64,000 nucleotides of DNA, from the NCBI RefSeq assembly GCF_021502585.1, contig NZ_JAKFGM010000003.1:310001-374000 (forward strand). Direction: 5' to 3'. The first letter of the stretch is position 1. Every line of letters begins with the position of its first letter. The position numbers and the translations under genes were made by a program. The notes under the pieces were generated by a model that saw only the letters and a program-made list of their open reading frames with translations, had not been told where the DNA came from and searched no databases. This document shows, in pieces, positions 1-7,941 of the stretch. The DNA comes from Sphingomonas cremea. GTDB taxonomy: Bacteria; Pseudomonadota; Alphaproteobacteria; Sphingomonadales; Sphingomonadaceae.

Positions 1-341
1 TCCGGAATCCAGCGTCCGCTGTCCCACAACATCACGGTGCCGCCGCCATATTCGTCCTTGGGGATCACTCCTTCAAAGTCGCCATAGTCGAGGGGATGGT
101 CCTCAGTCCGAACGGCAAGCCGCTTGTCATCGGGATCGAGCGAGGGGCCCTTGGGCACGGCCCAGCTTTTCAGCACCCCATCGAGCTCAAGCCGGAAATC
201 CCAGTGCAACCGCGACGCTTCATGCTTCTGCACGACGAAACTGTCGCCCCTGCCCTTAAGCCGGCGCCCCTTGGGCTCCTTCGTCTTGGTGAAGTCACGC
301 TTGCGGTTGTAAGTTTCAATGGCGAGGCTGCCGCGCGCCAT
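1..341 (-). CDS. ligD: ATP-dependent DNA ligase LigD, N-terminal part (truncated by window edge)
   Basis: Only the first 113 codons are inside the window; the gene continues beyond base 1. They match the LigD 3'-phosphoesterase (PE) module, which trims 3' ends in bacterial non-homologous end joining. Visible family residues are H40, H46, D48 and R50 in the [15 protein letters not shown] stretch, H82 in [12 protein letters not shown], and the following [11 protein letters not shown] block. Whether the ligase and polymerase modules follow cannot be seen. The ATG at 341 lies one base past the ku stop codon, so the two genes are almost certainly one operon with ku first. An alternative is a stand-alone PE-domain protein, which is less likely next to ku. 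Confidence 0.85.
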   Translation of the reverse strand, partial: MARGSLAIETYNRKRDFTKTKEPKGRRLKGRGDSFVVQKHEASRLHWDFRLELDGVLKSWAVPKGPSLDPDDKRLAVRTEDHPLDYGDFEGVIPKDEYGGGTVMLWDSGRWIP

Positions 342-342
342 C

Positions 343-1227
343 TCAGGCTCGCTTGCGCGCCGGGGTAGCCTTTTTCGCCGGTGCCCTTCTTGCTGGCGGC
401 TTGCGCGGTGCTGCCTTGTTCGACCCTGCCGGTTTCTTATTGTCGCCGAGGCTCTTCTTTAGCGCGGCCATCAGGTCGATGACGTTGGAGCCCTTTGGCA
501 TGCGGTCTGGCTCGTCATCCTGGATGATCCGCTTGCCTTTCTTCCTCTGTTTTTCGGCGATGAGCTTCTTGAGCGCGTCGATGTATCGATTCTCAAATTC
601 TTTGGCGTCGAAGTCGCTGGCTTTTTTCTCGATAAGCGATTCGGCCAGTTCGAGCAGGTCTGCATCTGGCTTTGCGTCACCGATGTCGCGGAAATAGCTC
701 GACGCGCGATGGACTTCATCGGCGTAACGTAAGGTCTCCAGCACCATTCCGCGGCCGCAGGGTTTCAGGCTCACCACATATTCCTGCCCGCGCATCGCCA
801 GCTGCCCGACTCCGACTCTCTTGGTTTTCTTCAGTGCCTCGCGAAGGACGACGAATGCCTCCTCGGCCAGATCGTCGGCCGGGACGACATAGTAGGGCTT
901 GTCGTAATAGATCGGGTCGATGTCGCCGATATCTACGAACTGGGTCAGCTCCAGCGTCTTGCGGCTCTCCAGTTTGACCCGTTCAATCTCCTCTGGGTCG
1001 AGCAGCACATACTCGCCCTTCGAAACCTCAAAACCTTTGAGGATTTCATCGCGATCGACGGGGCCGATACCCGGAACGACCTTTTCGTAGCGGACGCGCT
1101 GGCCCGAGGGCTCATGTACCTGGTGGAAGGCGATCGATTTGCCGGCTTTTGTCGCTGGGAAGATTTCTACCGGGATTGATACCAGCGCCAGCTTGATCAC
1201 CCCGCGCCAAGTTGGACGCGCCGCCAT
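343..1227 (-). CDS. ku: Ku protein, non-homologous end-joining DNA-end binding
   Basis: This is a 294-residue bacterial Ku homodimer subunit. It encircles broken DNA ends and recruits LigD. The start of the family is clear in [20 protein letters not shown], so I chose the ATG at 1227 rather than the upstream in-frame ATG at 1260, which would add 11 non-conserved residues. The Ku core (roughly residues 1-230) contains [18 protein letters not shown] and YYVVPADD-type blocks. The last 40 residues are a Lys/Ala/Pro/Arg-rich tail, typical of Ku proteins that bind DNA non-specifically through the C-terminus. The gene is directly upstream of ligD, making a minimal two-gene NHEJ operon. Confidence 0.95.
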   Translation of the reverse strand: MAARPTWRGVIKLALVSIPVEIFPATKAGKSIAFHQVHEPSGQRVRYEKVVPGIGPVDRDEILKGFEVSKGEYVLLDPEEIERVKLESRKTLELTQFVDIGDIDPIYYDKPYYVVPADDLAEEAFVVLREALKKTKRVGVGQLAMRGQEYVVSLKPCGRGMVLETLRYADEVHRASSYFRDIGDAKPDADLLELAESLIEKKASDFDAKEFENRYIDALKKLIAEKQRKKGKRIIQDDEPDRMPKGSNVIDLMAALKKSLGDNKKPAGSNKAAPRKPPARRAPAKKATPARKRA

Positions 1228-1337
1228 TTGGATTCTCCAAAGCTTGTTCGCCCGTTTCAATCGACAGATAGAAGAGTCGTTCCGTTGGCGTCGGAAGTGC
1301 GCCTGACTAAGATGCGGCTTGGGAGGAGTTGATCAGG

Positions 1338-1667
1338 ATGAACCCCGCGATCCAGGCTGCAATTATCGCTGCGTCGCAGCATGAAGCCATCGAGGAAAAA
1401 ATTGAAAATCGACTGAAGGCCGCCAATGCGCTGGGGCCCGCAACGGCGATCGCATTCACGCCCGTGGATGAATCGGATCAAAAACTGCTTGAAGCGGCTT
1501 TGGCCACGGGCAACGTCGTTCGGACTGCCAACGGCCAATTCTATCTGAACGAGCGTGCGGCCGCCGAACGGAAGGAAGGCCAGGGCTTCATGGCGCTCCT
1601 CATCGGGCTCATATTCCTGTCACTGGTCGCGTCGGGCGTGGCGCTTGCCATGGCCGGCATTCTCTAA
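1338..1667 (+). CDS. Small protein with one C-terminal membrane helix, unknown function
   Basis: This is a 109-residue protein that I do not recognise. The first 80 residues are soluble and helical-looking (MNPAIQAAIIAASQHEAIEE, then a short NGQFYLNERAAAERKE segment). Residues about 86-107 form one hydrophobic helix (FMALLIGLIFLSLVASGVAL), so it is likely tail-anchored in the inner membrane with the N-terminus in the cytoplasm. The ATG at 1338 is preceded by GGAGGAG at 1322-1328; a TTG at 1329 is in frame but sits right against that ribosome site. It is divergent from ku, with a 110-base gap. Nothing nearby indicates a role. Confidence 0.75.
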   Translation: MNPAIQAAIIAASQHEAIEEKIENRLKAANALGPATAIAFTPVDESDQKLLEAALATGNVVRTANGQFYLNERAAAERKEGQGFMALLIGLIFLSLVASGVALAMAGIL

Positions 1668-1719
1668 CCATTGACGCCGCGCCACAGCCGATGGCAAAGG
1701 CGCTCCGTCGTGCCTTCGG

Positions 1720-1793
1720 GCGGGTATAGCACAATGGTAGTGCAGCAGCCTTCCAAGCTGAATACACGGGTTCGATTCCCGTTACCCGCTCCA
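1720..1793 (+). tRNA. tRNA-Gly (anticodon TCC)
   Basis: The cloverleaf is readable by eye. A 7-base acceptor stem (GCGGGTA with TACCCGC), a D-arm with AATGGTAGT, the anticodon TCC at 1752-1754 in loop CTTCCAA, a T-arm with GGGTTCGATTCCC, discriminator T and an encoded CCA at 1791-1793 are all present. It reads GGA and GGG glycine codons. Confidence 0.97.
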
Positions 1794-1923
1794 CCTCTCA
1801 CCAGTCCGGGGAACTGAAGAGAAGTGTAGCGCCACGAGTGACAGCAAAGGGGCTACAATCCCTTTGCCCCCTCCCGTTGACAGCGGGAACATAGGCGGCC
1901 ATTGGCGCGCCTGCCGAACACCT

Positions 1924-2010
1924 GGAGAGGTGGCCGAGTGGTTAAAGGCAGCAGACTGTAAATCTGCCGGGCTTCGCCCTACGCTGGTTCGAATCCAGCC
2001 CTCTCCACCA
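1924..2010 (+). tRNA. tRNA-Tyr (anticodon GTA)
   Basis: This is a class II tRNA with a long variable arm. The acceptor stem is GGAGAGG paired with CCTCTCC, discriminator A, and CCA is encoded at 2008-2010. The anticodon GTA is at 1958-1960 within ACTGTAAAT; the variable arm is CCGGGCTTCGCCCTACG; the T-arm is CTGGTTCGAATCCAG. It follows tRNA-Gly at 130 bases, probably in one transcript. Confidence 0.97.
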
Positions 2011-2054
2011 CTTTCAGCCATTACCAGGCCGAGATCCCGCCTTCGTAGCGGTTC

Positions 2055-2630
2055 CTAGGTTTCAGGGCTTCTTGAAAGCGTGACGGCGATCCGACCACTT
2101 TGAATCGCCGATCCGGATTTAACGGTTTCGGGGGCAGGGCGTCCCGCCACGGTAAAGCGTGAGGGGGCGACCTTGTTCGCAACCAGCTCGGTCTGAACGC
2201 GCCGCGCGCGAATGCCGGCAAGATTGATATCCGCGTGCTGGTTACCTGAATCGACCGCGAATACGAAGATTTGAGCCGTCACGTCGCCGTTGGCCTTTAG
2301 AAGGGCCGCCAGGCGCGAGATCCTGGTTGCAGTATCAGGCGCCAGTTCGGCAGAGCCCTGGGCAAACGGTTCGCCAGCGAGCAGGAAAGTGGCCTGTCCC
2401 TTCTTGTTGAGCTCAAGCCAATCGACCATTGCGCGGCCGAGCGTTCCTCGCTCGGCGATCATCGTCGTGCCGTCCTTGAAGGCAATGATACTGTCGCCGG
2501 CGGACGTTGCCGAAACGGTTTCCTTGTCGCCTTTCGCCGCCGTGTAGCAACTGCGAAGGCCGAGAAACATGGCACCAGCGACAAGCACGAATATCACGAT
2601 CAGTAATGCCGGCCGCCGTTGACTGGTCAT
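2055..2630 (-). CDS. Inner-membrane-anchored protein with OmpA-like C-terminal fold
   Basis: This is a 191-residue protein. A short basic N-terminus (MTSQRRP) is followed by one hydrophobic segment (residues 7-25, ALLIVIFVLVAGAMFLGL), and the rest would be periplasmic. The second half resembles an OmpA/MotB-like domain: beta strand IFVFAVDSG, then the helix with NLAGIRARRVQTELVANKV and the following FTVAGRPAPE, as in peptidoglycan-binding OmpA domains. The usual TDxxG...N/R binding residues are poorly kept, so murein binding is uncertain. The ATG at 2630 was chosen because the upstream in-frame extension (to 2729) is not protein-like. It is divergent from the LuxR-type gene. Confidence 0.7.
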   Translation of the reverse strand: MTSQRRPALLIVIFVLVAGAMFLGLRSCYTAAKGDKETVSATSAGDSIIAFKDGTTMIAERGTLGRAMVDWLELNKKGQATFLLAGEPFAQGSAELAPDTATRISRLAALLKANGDVTAQIFVFAVDSGNQHADINLAGIRARRVQTELVANKVAPSRFTVAGRPAPETVKSGSAIQSGRIAVTLSRSPET

Positions 2631-2842
2631 GGTCAGTGATGCCCTTGCAAATCTTGAATGCGGAATACTCTGCGTCGCTGGTTTCGCAAAGCATTCCCGC
2701 GGGACGCCGATCCATTCTAGAGACAGCATCTCTCACGCGGCCTACTTGCGCCCCGGCCATAGCAGTCCAAACAGATAACCTTGACGAAAATTCAGTCATC
2801 TAGATTTGAGGATTTCTGCGCTTTCAAGTAGGGAAGCGCAGC

Positions 2843-2854
2843 TAAACGCGTTTA
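2843..2854. promoter_or_regulatory. 12-bp perfect palindrome before the LuxR-type gene
   Basis: TAAACGCGTTTA reads the same on both strands and sits 27 bases before the ATG at 2882, in the 251-base spacer between two divergent genes. A dyad there is a plausible binding site, perhaps for the adjacent HTH protein itself. A 12-bp palindrome can occur by chance, so this is only a suggestion. Nothing else stands out in 2631-2881. Confidence 0.3.
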
Positions 2855-2881
2855 CGCATCATTCCATGCTCGGAAGGAATT

Positions 2882-3466
2882 ATGCAAATCATGGTAACTG
2901 ACTCGCCTGATAAGGCAGCGACGGGCATCGACCCCATTTCGCCGGTTGCCCGCCTCAGCCCGGGCCAGATCGAAGTTTTGTTACTGGTCGACCTTCACCA
3001 TAGCAGCAAGGAAATTGCCGCAAGGCTCGGAATAAGCCCGCACACGGTGGACCAACGAATCCGCGGTGCTCTCGACAAGCTCGGAGTTGAGCGCCGCGGC
3101 GAGGCTGCGCGCATGGTCGCCGCTACAGTGTCGCCGGACGACCCGACATATCAGCGATTGATACATCAATCGCCGCACATCGACGCCGCCGTGCTTGCCC
3201 GACACTTAGGTGGGGCGGTTGGCAATCAGATTCGGCACGCTGACCGTGCAGGGGAGGCCAGTTCTCCCGATAACTTAACCGAGCAAAGTTCGGTTGGATT
3301 TGGTTCTTCCCTGCAACTGCCGTTCGCAACGAGGAGCCATCCCAGCAATGAGATGAGCGTCGGTCTCCGGCTGCTCTGGATTGTCCTGATTGCAATGGGC
3401 GCAACATTTTCGGCTGGCATGTACCTGGCCGGATTGGAAAGCCTCTCCAGGATGATCAGCGGCTAG
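2882..3466 (+). CDS. LuxR-type HTH protein with C-terminal membrane anchor
   Basis: This 194-residue protein starts with a GerE/LuxR DNA-binding domain at residues 24-82: LSPGQIEVLLLVDLHHSSKEIAARLGISPHTVDQRI is the four-helix signature. No receiver or autoinducer domain precedes it. A polar linker leads to one hydrophobic segment near the C-terminus (about 163-185, GLRLLWIVLIAMGATFSAGMYLAG). The order HTH-linker-TM suggests a membrane-tethered transcription factor, an inverted layout relative to usual LuxR regulators. GGAAGGA lies before the ATG at 2882. Two small genes follow on the same strand. The signal it senses cannot be told from sequence. Confidence 0.85.
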   Translation: MQIMVTDSPDKAATGIDPISPVARLSPGQIEVLLLVDLHHSSKEIAARLGISPHTVDQRIRGALDKLGVERRGEAARMVAATVSPDDPTYQRLIHQSPHIDAAVLARHLGGAVGNQIRHADRAGEASSPDNLTEQSSVGFGSSLQLPFATRSHPSNEMSVGLRLLWIVLIAMGATFSAGMYLAGLESLSRMISG

Positions 3467-3538
3467 GTCGCTCGATTCTTTATTTCATTGCTCACTATGG
3501 CCCTGCGCGGGGCAACCCGCGGCAAGGGGAGAAAAGTC

Positions 3539-3883
3539 ATGCGCAAACAGTTGATCGAATCCGCCGCTCTCGACGTCGCCCATCAGGTCCGCACGGTCGA
3601 GGATGCGATTGAAGGCGCGCTTGCCGAGATCGCGGAACTTCAGGGCCGGATGATCAGGGCGCGCGCCACTTTCGGCATTGCCACCGCAACCGGGCATGAA
3701 GCGTTCGAGCAGCTTGCCGAGACCACGCAAAGCCTGGTGAAGGCCCGCGGCGGGATGGCTCACTGCCACCTGACGCTGAAGGAAACGACGCAGCATGTTC
3801 CGGGCCTTCGCACGGTCGGCTTTGGCGACATGCAGGAATGCCCGCCACAGCATGGGCACGCCAATCTGCGCGTCGTTGCATAG
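3539..3883 (+). CDS. Small helical protein, unknown function
   Basis: This is a 114-residue protein starting MRKQLIESAALDVAHQVRTV. I chose the ATG at 3539 because GGGGAGAAAAG precedes it; an in-frame ATG at 3488 would add 17 unlikely residues. The sequence is predicted largely alpha-helical in its first 85 residues (EDAIEGALAEIAELQGRMI, HEAFEQLAETTQSLVKARGG), with no signal peptide or membrane segment. It follows the membrane-anchored LuxR-type gene by 72 bases on the same strand and may be its target or partner. I cannot assign a family. Confidence 0.7.
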   Translation: MRKQLIESAALDVAHQVRTVEDAIEGALAEIAELQGRMIRARATFGIATATGHEAFEQLAETTQSLVKARGGMAHCHLTLKETTQHVPGLRTVGFGDMQECPPQHGHANLRVVA

Positions 3884-3929
3884 CGCAAGGGATTGACCGG
3901 ACCGCGCAATGCGTGGTCCGGAGTCCACT

Positions 3930-4352
3930 ATGTTCGGACCATATATCTTTGGGCCACTGCTGCTGGCGGTATGCATTTATGCCTGGCTGCGAGGCGGGAC
4001 GGACGAACGCGCCGTCGCGACCACCTGCCTGGTTGGAACCCTCGCAACCATCCTCGTGATCTCTCCGCTGCGCCAGCGTTATGCCGGGGTTGAGGAAGGA
4101 TTGTTGCTGGTCGACCTTGCCGTGCTGGCCGGATTCATCACCGTCGCGCTGCGCTCCAGCCGATTTTGGCCGCTGTGGGTAGCAGGCCTGCAGCTGACGA
4201 CCTCGCTAGGCCATATCTTGAAAGGCATCGATCATGGTCTGATGCCACGAGCCTATGGAGCGGCGCTCCAATTCTGGAGCTACCCCATCCTCATCATCGT
4301 TGCTGTCGGCACTTACCGCAGCCACCGGCGGCTACAGCGCTCGTTGGCCTAG
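3930..4352 (+). CDS. Small polytopic membrane protein, unknown function
   Basis: This is a 140-residue hydrophobic protein with four or five predicted membrane helices, at about residues 5-22, 33-48, 59-80, 86-100 and 115-132. It ends in a basic cytoplasmic tail (YRSHRRLQRSLA). The ATG at 3930 has GGAG at 3920-3923; an ATG at 3909 would add seven residues. It ends 34 bases before the phoR start on the same strand, so it may be cotranscribed with the phosphate genes. That matters because this PhoR has no membrane segments of its own. No family motif is recognised. Confidence 0.75.
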   Translation: MFGPYIFGPLLLAVCIYAWLRGGTDERAVATTCLVGTLATILVISPLRQRYAGVEEGLLLVDLAVLAGFITVALRSSRFWPLWVAGLQLTTSLGHILKGIDHGLMPRAYGAALQFWSYPILIIVAVGTYRSHRRLQRSLA

Positions 4353-4386
4353 CGCGTGCGGCGGCGGCCGACTAAGGATCGGCGCC

Positions 4387-5391
4387 GTGTATCCGGACGC
4401 TCTCGCCCTCGCCGTCCTCGATGCGATCGAGGATCCAGCCCTGATCGTCGAACGGGGCGCGGTAACCGCCGCGAACCAGGCTGCCAGGCAACTGCTTGGT
4501 GGCCAAATGATCGGCCGCGACCTGCGCTTTGCAATACGCCATCCGCTGGCGCTCGATACGATCCTTGCCGCCCGCGACGCTGAAGTCGATCTGATTGGAA
4601 TAGGTGGGGCCGCGGATCGGCCATGGAGCCTCATCGTTCGGCGACTTGCACCTGACCTTGTACTGGCTCGCCTAGCCGACAGGTCTGCCTTGCGCGGCGC
4701 CGAACGGATGCGCACCGATTTCGTCGCCAACGCCAGTCATGAACTGCGCACTCCGCTAGCGACGATTATCGGCTATGCAGAAACGCTCGCCGAAGAAGGA
4801 CCGATCGACGAGACCATGCGGACCCGGTTCGGCTCGACGATCGAAGCGGAAGCGCGGCGCATGCTCCGCATCGTCGAGGATCTGATGAGCCTCTCACGCA
4901 TCGAGGCGGACCGGTTCCGCGCCCCGGACGATAATGTGGACATGGGCGAAGTCGCGCGCATTGCGATCGAAAATGCCGCACCTCTGTTGGAACGTCGCGA
5001 CTGCAAGATCGAAGCGCAAATTCAGCCTGGCATCCCACAAATTTCCGGCGACTTTGGACAACTGCTGCAGCTTGCCGACAATCTCATCGGCAATGCGATC
5101 CGTTACGGCTGCAACGACATTTCGCGGTCGGTCGAGGTAACGGTGCGGGCCGATGGGTCGCGGGTGCAGCTTGCCGTTGGCGATCAGGGCGACGGCATTG
5201 CCCCCGACCATTTGCCGCGCCTGACCGAGCGCTTCTATCGAATCGATCCGGCGCGCAGTCGTGAATCGGGCGGAACGGGACTTGGCCTTGCCATCGTGAA
5301 GCATATTGTCGAACGGCATCGAGGGACGCTCGACATAGATTCCGCCCCGGGCCGCGGCACGAAGGTAAGCGTCTCCCTGCCAATTGCCTGA
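4387..5391 (+). CDS. phoR: Phosphate regulon sensor histidine kinase PhoR (no transmembrane segment)
   Basis: This kinase (334 residues from the GTG at 4387, with AAGGA eight bases upstream) activates PhoB when phosphate is scarce. A PAS-like region (1-100) precedes the H-box with the phospho-acceptor H118 (NASHELRTPLATIIGYAE). The ATPase domain then follows: N-box NLIGNAIRYG, G1 DQGDGIAPDHL and G2 GGTGLGLAIVKHIVERH. No hydrophobic helix is present, even when the frame is extended upstream to 4255. PhoR proteins normally carry at least one membrane anchor, so this one looks soluble. It stands directly before the Pho box and pstS, and its regulator PhoB is at the other end of the locus. Identification rests on domain order and context. 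Confidence 0.9.
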   Translation: MYPDALALAVLDAIEDPALIVERGAVTAANQAARQLLGGQMIGRDLRFAIRHPLALDTILAARDAEVDLIGIGGAADRPWSLIVRRLAPDLVLARLADRSALRGAERMRTDFVANASHELRTPLATIIGYAETLAEEGPIDETMRTRFGSTIEAEARRMLRIVEDLMSLSRIEADRFRAPDDNVDMGEVARIAIENAAPLLERRDCKIEAQIQPGIPQISGDFGQLLQLADNLIGNAIRYGCNDISRSVEVTVRADGSRVQLAVGDQGDGIAPDHLPRLTERFYRIDPARSRESGGTGLGLAIVKHIVERHRGTLDIDSAPGRGTKVSVSLPIA

Positions 5392-5405
5392 CTTATTCCG
5401 ATCCA

Positions 5406-5434
5406 TTGTCATCAAACTGTAATGCCGGTGTCAC
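5406..5434 (+). promoter_or_regulatory. Pho box (PhoB operator) with three half-sites before pstS
   Basis: Three 7-base half-sites repeat every 11 bases: TTGTCAT (5406-5412), CTGTAAT (5417-5423) and GTGTCAC (5428-5434), separated by CAAA and GCCG. The PhoB consensus half-site is CTGTCAT with a 4-base spacer. The first two match at 6/7 and the third at 5/7. The array lies 71 bases before the pstS ATG, just past the phoR stop, and so should place pstSCAB-phoU-phoB under PhoB control. Confidence 0.85.
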
Positions 5435-5450
5435 AGGGACGCGACGACCC

Positions 5451-5466
5451 GGGCGCTAAGGCGCCC
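5451..5466 (+). other. Hairpin in the pstS leader
   Basis: GGGCGC (5451-5456), loop TAAG, GCGCCC (5461-5466) form a perfect 6-bp stem between the Pho box and the pstS ribosome site. No U-tract follows. It could end phoR readthrough, stabilise the pst transcript, or do nothing. The hairpin itself is certain; its role is not. Confidence 0.4.
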
Positions 5467-5504
5467 TAAGCGTCGGCCTGGCCGGCCCCATGGGGAGTTT
5501 GACG

Positions 5505-6539
5505 ATGAAGAAGATACTCATTGCGCTGCCGCTGGTCGCGCTGATCGGTGCTTGCGGCGGCAAAGAGTCCGCTGGTGGAGGGAGCGCCCAGCTCAAGGTC
5601 GTCGGTTCGTCGACCGTCTACCCGTTCACGACCGCTGTGGCCGAAGAATTTCAGCGCAGCCATCCGGGTATCAGCGTGATTGTCGAGTCGACCGGGACCG
5701 GTGCCGGCATCAAACTGTTCTGCGCCGGCGTCGGCGGGCAGACTCCTGACATGGTGGATGCGTCGCGTCCGATGAAGGCCAGCGAATATGCCGATTGCGC
5801 CACGGCCGGGGCCAAGCAGGTCATCGAAGTTCCCATCGGCATCGACGGGCTGACCCTGATCCAGGGGAAGGATCAGGCGCCGCTCAACCTGACCACCGCC
5901 CAAATTTACAAGGCGCTTGCGGCCAATCCGTTCGGCAAGCCGCAGACCGCGACGACCTGGAAGGACGTCGATCCTTCGCTGCCGGCGATCAAAATCCGTG
6001 TTCTTGGCCCGCCGCCTACCTCAGGGACCCGTGACAGCCTTGCCGAACTGATCCTTGAAAAGGGCTGCGACACCGATCCGGCAATGAAGGATCTGAAGAA
6101 GGCCGACGACAAAAAGCACAAGGAAACCTGCACGAAAATCCGTGAGGATGGCGCCTATGTCGAAGCAGGCGAAAACGACAATCTGCTTGTCCAGAAGGTG
6201 GCGGCGGACCCAGGTACGCTCGGCGTGCTCGGCTATAGCTTCCTCGAAGAAAACGCAGACCGTGTCTCACCGGTGTCGATAGGTGGCGTTGCCCCGACCG
6301 AGGCAACCATCAGCGACCTGAGCTATCCGGGCAGCCGCAAGCTCTACATTTACGTGAAGGGCGAGCACATTGCTGCCCGGCCCGCGATCAAGGGATTTAT
6401 CGAGGCCTACTCCAAGGCCTGGAGCAAGGGCGGGATGCTGGAGAAGCGCGGCCTGGTGCCGCTGAGCCCCGCCGATGCCGCCTCCGCGACGGAACAAGCG
6501 ACGGCGCTGAAGCCCCTCGACCCATCGAGCCTGAAATAA
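5505..6539 (+). CDS. pstS: Phosphate ABC transporter substrate-binding lipoprotein PstS
   Basis: This is a 344-residue periplasmic phosphate-binding protein. A lipoprotein signal MKKILIALPLVALIGAC places the modified cysteine at residue 17, so the mature protein is membrane-tethered rather than free. The phosphate-loop sequences VVGSSTVYPFTTAVAEEF, ESTGTGAGIKLFC and PPPTSGTRDS are typical of PstS, as is the closing GFIEAYSKAW region. The ATG at 5505 has GGGGAG at 5492-5497; an ATG at 5490 is in frame but adds MGSLT before the signal. It is the first gene of pstSCAB-phoU-phoB and the one directly behind the Pho box. Confidence 0.95.
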   Translation: MKKILIALPLVALIGACGGKESAGGGSAQLKVVGSSTVYPFTTAVAEEFQRSHPGISVIVESTGTGAGIKLFCAGVGGQTPDMVDASRPMKASEYADCATAGAKQVIEVPIGIDGLTLIQGKDQAPLNLTTAQIYKALAANPFGKPQTATTWKDVDPSLPAIKIRVLGPPPTSGTRDSLAELILEKGCDTDPAMKDLKKADDKKHKETCTKIREDGAYVEAGENDNLLVQKVAADPGTLGVLGYSFLEENADRVSPVSIGGVAPTEATISDLSYPGSRKLYIYVKGEHIAARPAIKGFIEAYSKAWSKGGMLEKRGLVPLSPADAASATEQATALKPLDPSSLK

Positions 6540-6558
6540 TCAAGGGGCGACGGGCGTC

Positions 6559-7941
6559 ATGACACTCGGCGTTGCGCTCGTCGCGGTCCTCGTGATCGCC
6601 GTTGCTGCCGGCCTATGCGCTCGCAATCGGGCGAAGAGGCTGCGCGGCGGCGGCGCGCGGCTCAATAGCCTGCCCAACTATCATGCGCTGTACGTGGGGC
6701 TGTGGGCGGCCCTGCCCGCGCTTCTGTTCCTTGCCGCCTGGGCTCCGGTCCAGTCAGGTCTGGTCGAGCAGGCGGTGCTTGCCTCGCCCGCCGGGCAGCA
6801 ATTGCCCGACTTCGAAATGGCACGCGAAACGATCCTTTCGGAAGCTCGGGACATTGCCACGGGCGCTATAGAGGCAGGGTTCAACCCGGAATCGACCGCT
6901 CTTGCGCCGATCTATTCGGAGGCGAGCGCGAAATTTGCGGCCATCGGGGGCGGAATTGCGATCCTGATCGCTCTGGCAGGCGGATTCCTTGCGCTCCGCC
7001 GCCTCGGCGTCGAATTTCGTGCTCGAAGCGGTGTCGAGCGCTGGATGCTTGGGTTGCTTCTCGGGGCCTCCCTAATTGCTATACTGACAACCCTTGGAAT
7101 CGTCCTGTCGCTGCTGTTCGAAAGCCTTCGATTCTTCAACCTGGTCAGTCCGACCGAATTCCTGTTCGGAACGACCTGGAGCCCGCAAACGGCAATCCGC
7201 GCCGACCAGGCCGGCTCCTCGGGAGCCTTCGGTTCGATCCCATTATTCTGGGGGACTGCGTTCATCGGAGCCATCATCGCGATGATCGTCGCCATCCCGC
7301 TTGGCCTGATGTGCGCAATATTCCTGACCCAATATGCGCCTCATGGACTGCGCGCCTGGCTGAAGCCGATTCTCGAAATTCTCGCCGGCGTGCCGACCGT
7401 GGTTTACGGCTATTTCGCTGCACTGACGGTCGCCCCGCTGGTTCGCGATTTCGGCATCGCGATCGGGATCAGCTCGGCCTCGAGCGAAAGCGCGCTCGCG
7501 GCGGGCCTCGTCATGGGCATCATGATCATTCCCTTTGTCAGCTCGATGGCCGACGACAGCATCGCCGCGGTGCCCCAGGCCATGCGCGATGGCAGCCTGG
7601 CGCTAGGTGCGACCAAGTCGGAAACGATCAAGAAGGTCCTGCTGCCGGCGGCCCTGCCCGGCGTGGTAGGCGGCGTGTTGCTGGCCGTCAGCCGGGCAAT
7701 TGGCGAAACGATGATCGTGGTGATGGCCGCCGGCCTCGCTGCAAACATGACGATCAATCCGTTCGAAAGCGTGACGACCGTCACCACCCAGATCGTCCAG
7801 CTCCTCACTGGCGACCAGGAATTCGACAGCGCCAAGACGCTGGCCGCCTTCGCGCTTGGCTTGTTGCTGTTTCTCATCACGCTGGTGCTCAACCTCATCG
7901 CGCTCAGCGTGGTCCGCAAATATCGGGAAGCTTATGAATAG
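6559..7941 (+). CDS. pstC: Phosphate ABC transporter permease PstC (long form)
   Basis: This is a 460-residue inner-membrane permease; enterobacterial PstC is about 320. The first 190 residues are an extension with two or three membrane helices around a periplasmic stretch (about 65-120), which is common in alphaproteobacterial PstC. The permease core follows, with LGLMCAIFLTQYA, the EAA-type loop AMRDGSLALGATKSETIKKVLLPAALPGV and a helix with AIGETMIVVMAAG. It follows pstS by 19 bases and overlaps pstA by eight bases, so translation of the two permease subunits is probably coupled. Confidence 0.95.
   Translation: MTLGVALVAVLVIAVAAGLCARNRAKRLRGGGARLNSLPNYHALYVGLWAALPALLFLAAWAPVQSGLVEQAVLASPAGQQLPDFEMARETILSEARDIATGAIEAGFNPESTALAPIYSEASAKFAAIGGGIAILIALAGGFLALRRLGVEFRARSGVERWMLGLLLGASLIAILTTLGIVLSLLFESLRFFNLVSPTEFLFGTTWSPQTAIRADQAGSSGAFGSIPLFWGTAFIGAIIAMIVAIPLGLMCAIFLTQYAPHGLRAWLKPILEILAGVPTVVYGYFAALTVAPLVRDFGIAIGISSASSESALAAGLVMGIMIIPFVSSMADDSIAAVPQAMRDGSLALGATKSETIKKVLLPAALPGVVGGVLLAVSRAIGETMIVVMAAGLAANMTINPFESVTTVTTQIVQLLTGDQEFDSAKTLAAFALGLLLFLITLVLNLIALSVVRKYREAYE

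Noticed and set aside
6702-7937. Alternative plus-strand frame of 411 codons overlapping pstC
   Set aside because: The translation is strongly Arg/Gly/His-rich without hydrophobic structure; the pstC frame carries all permease motifs.
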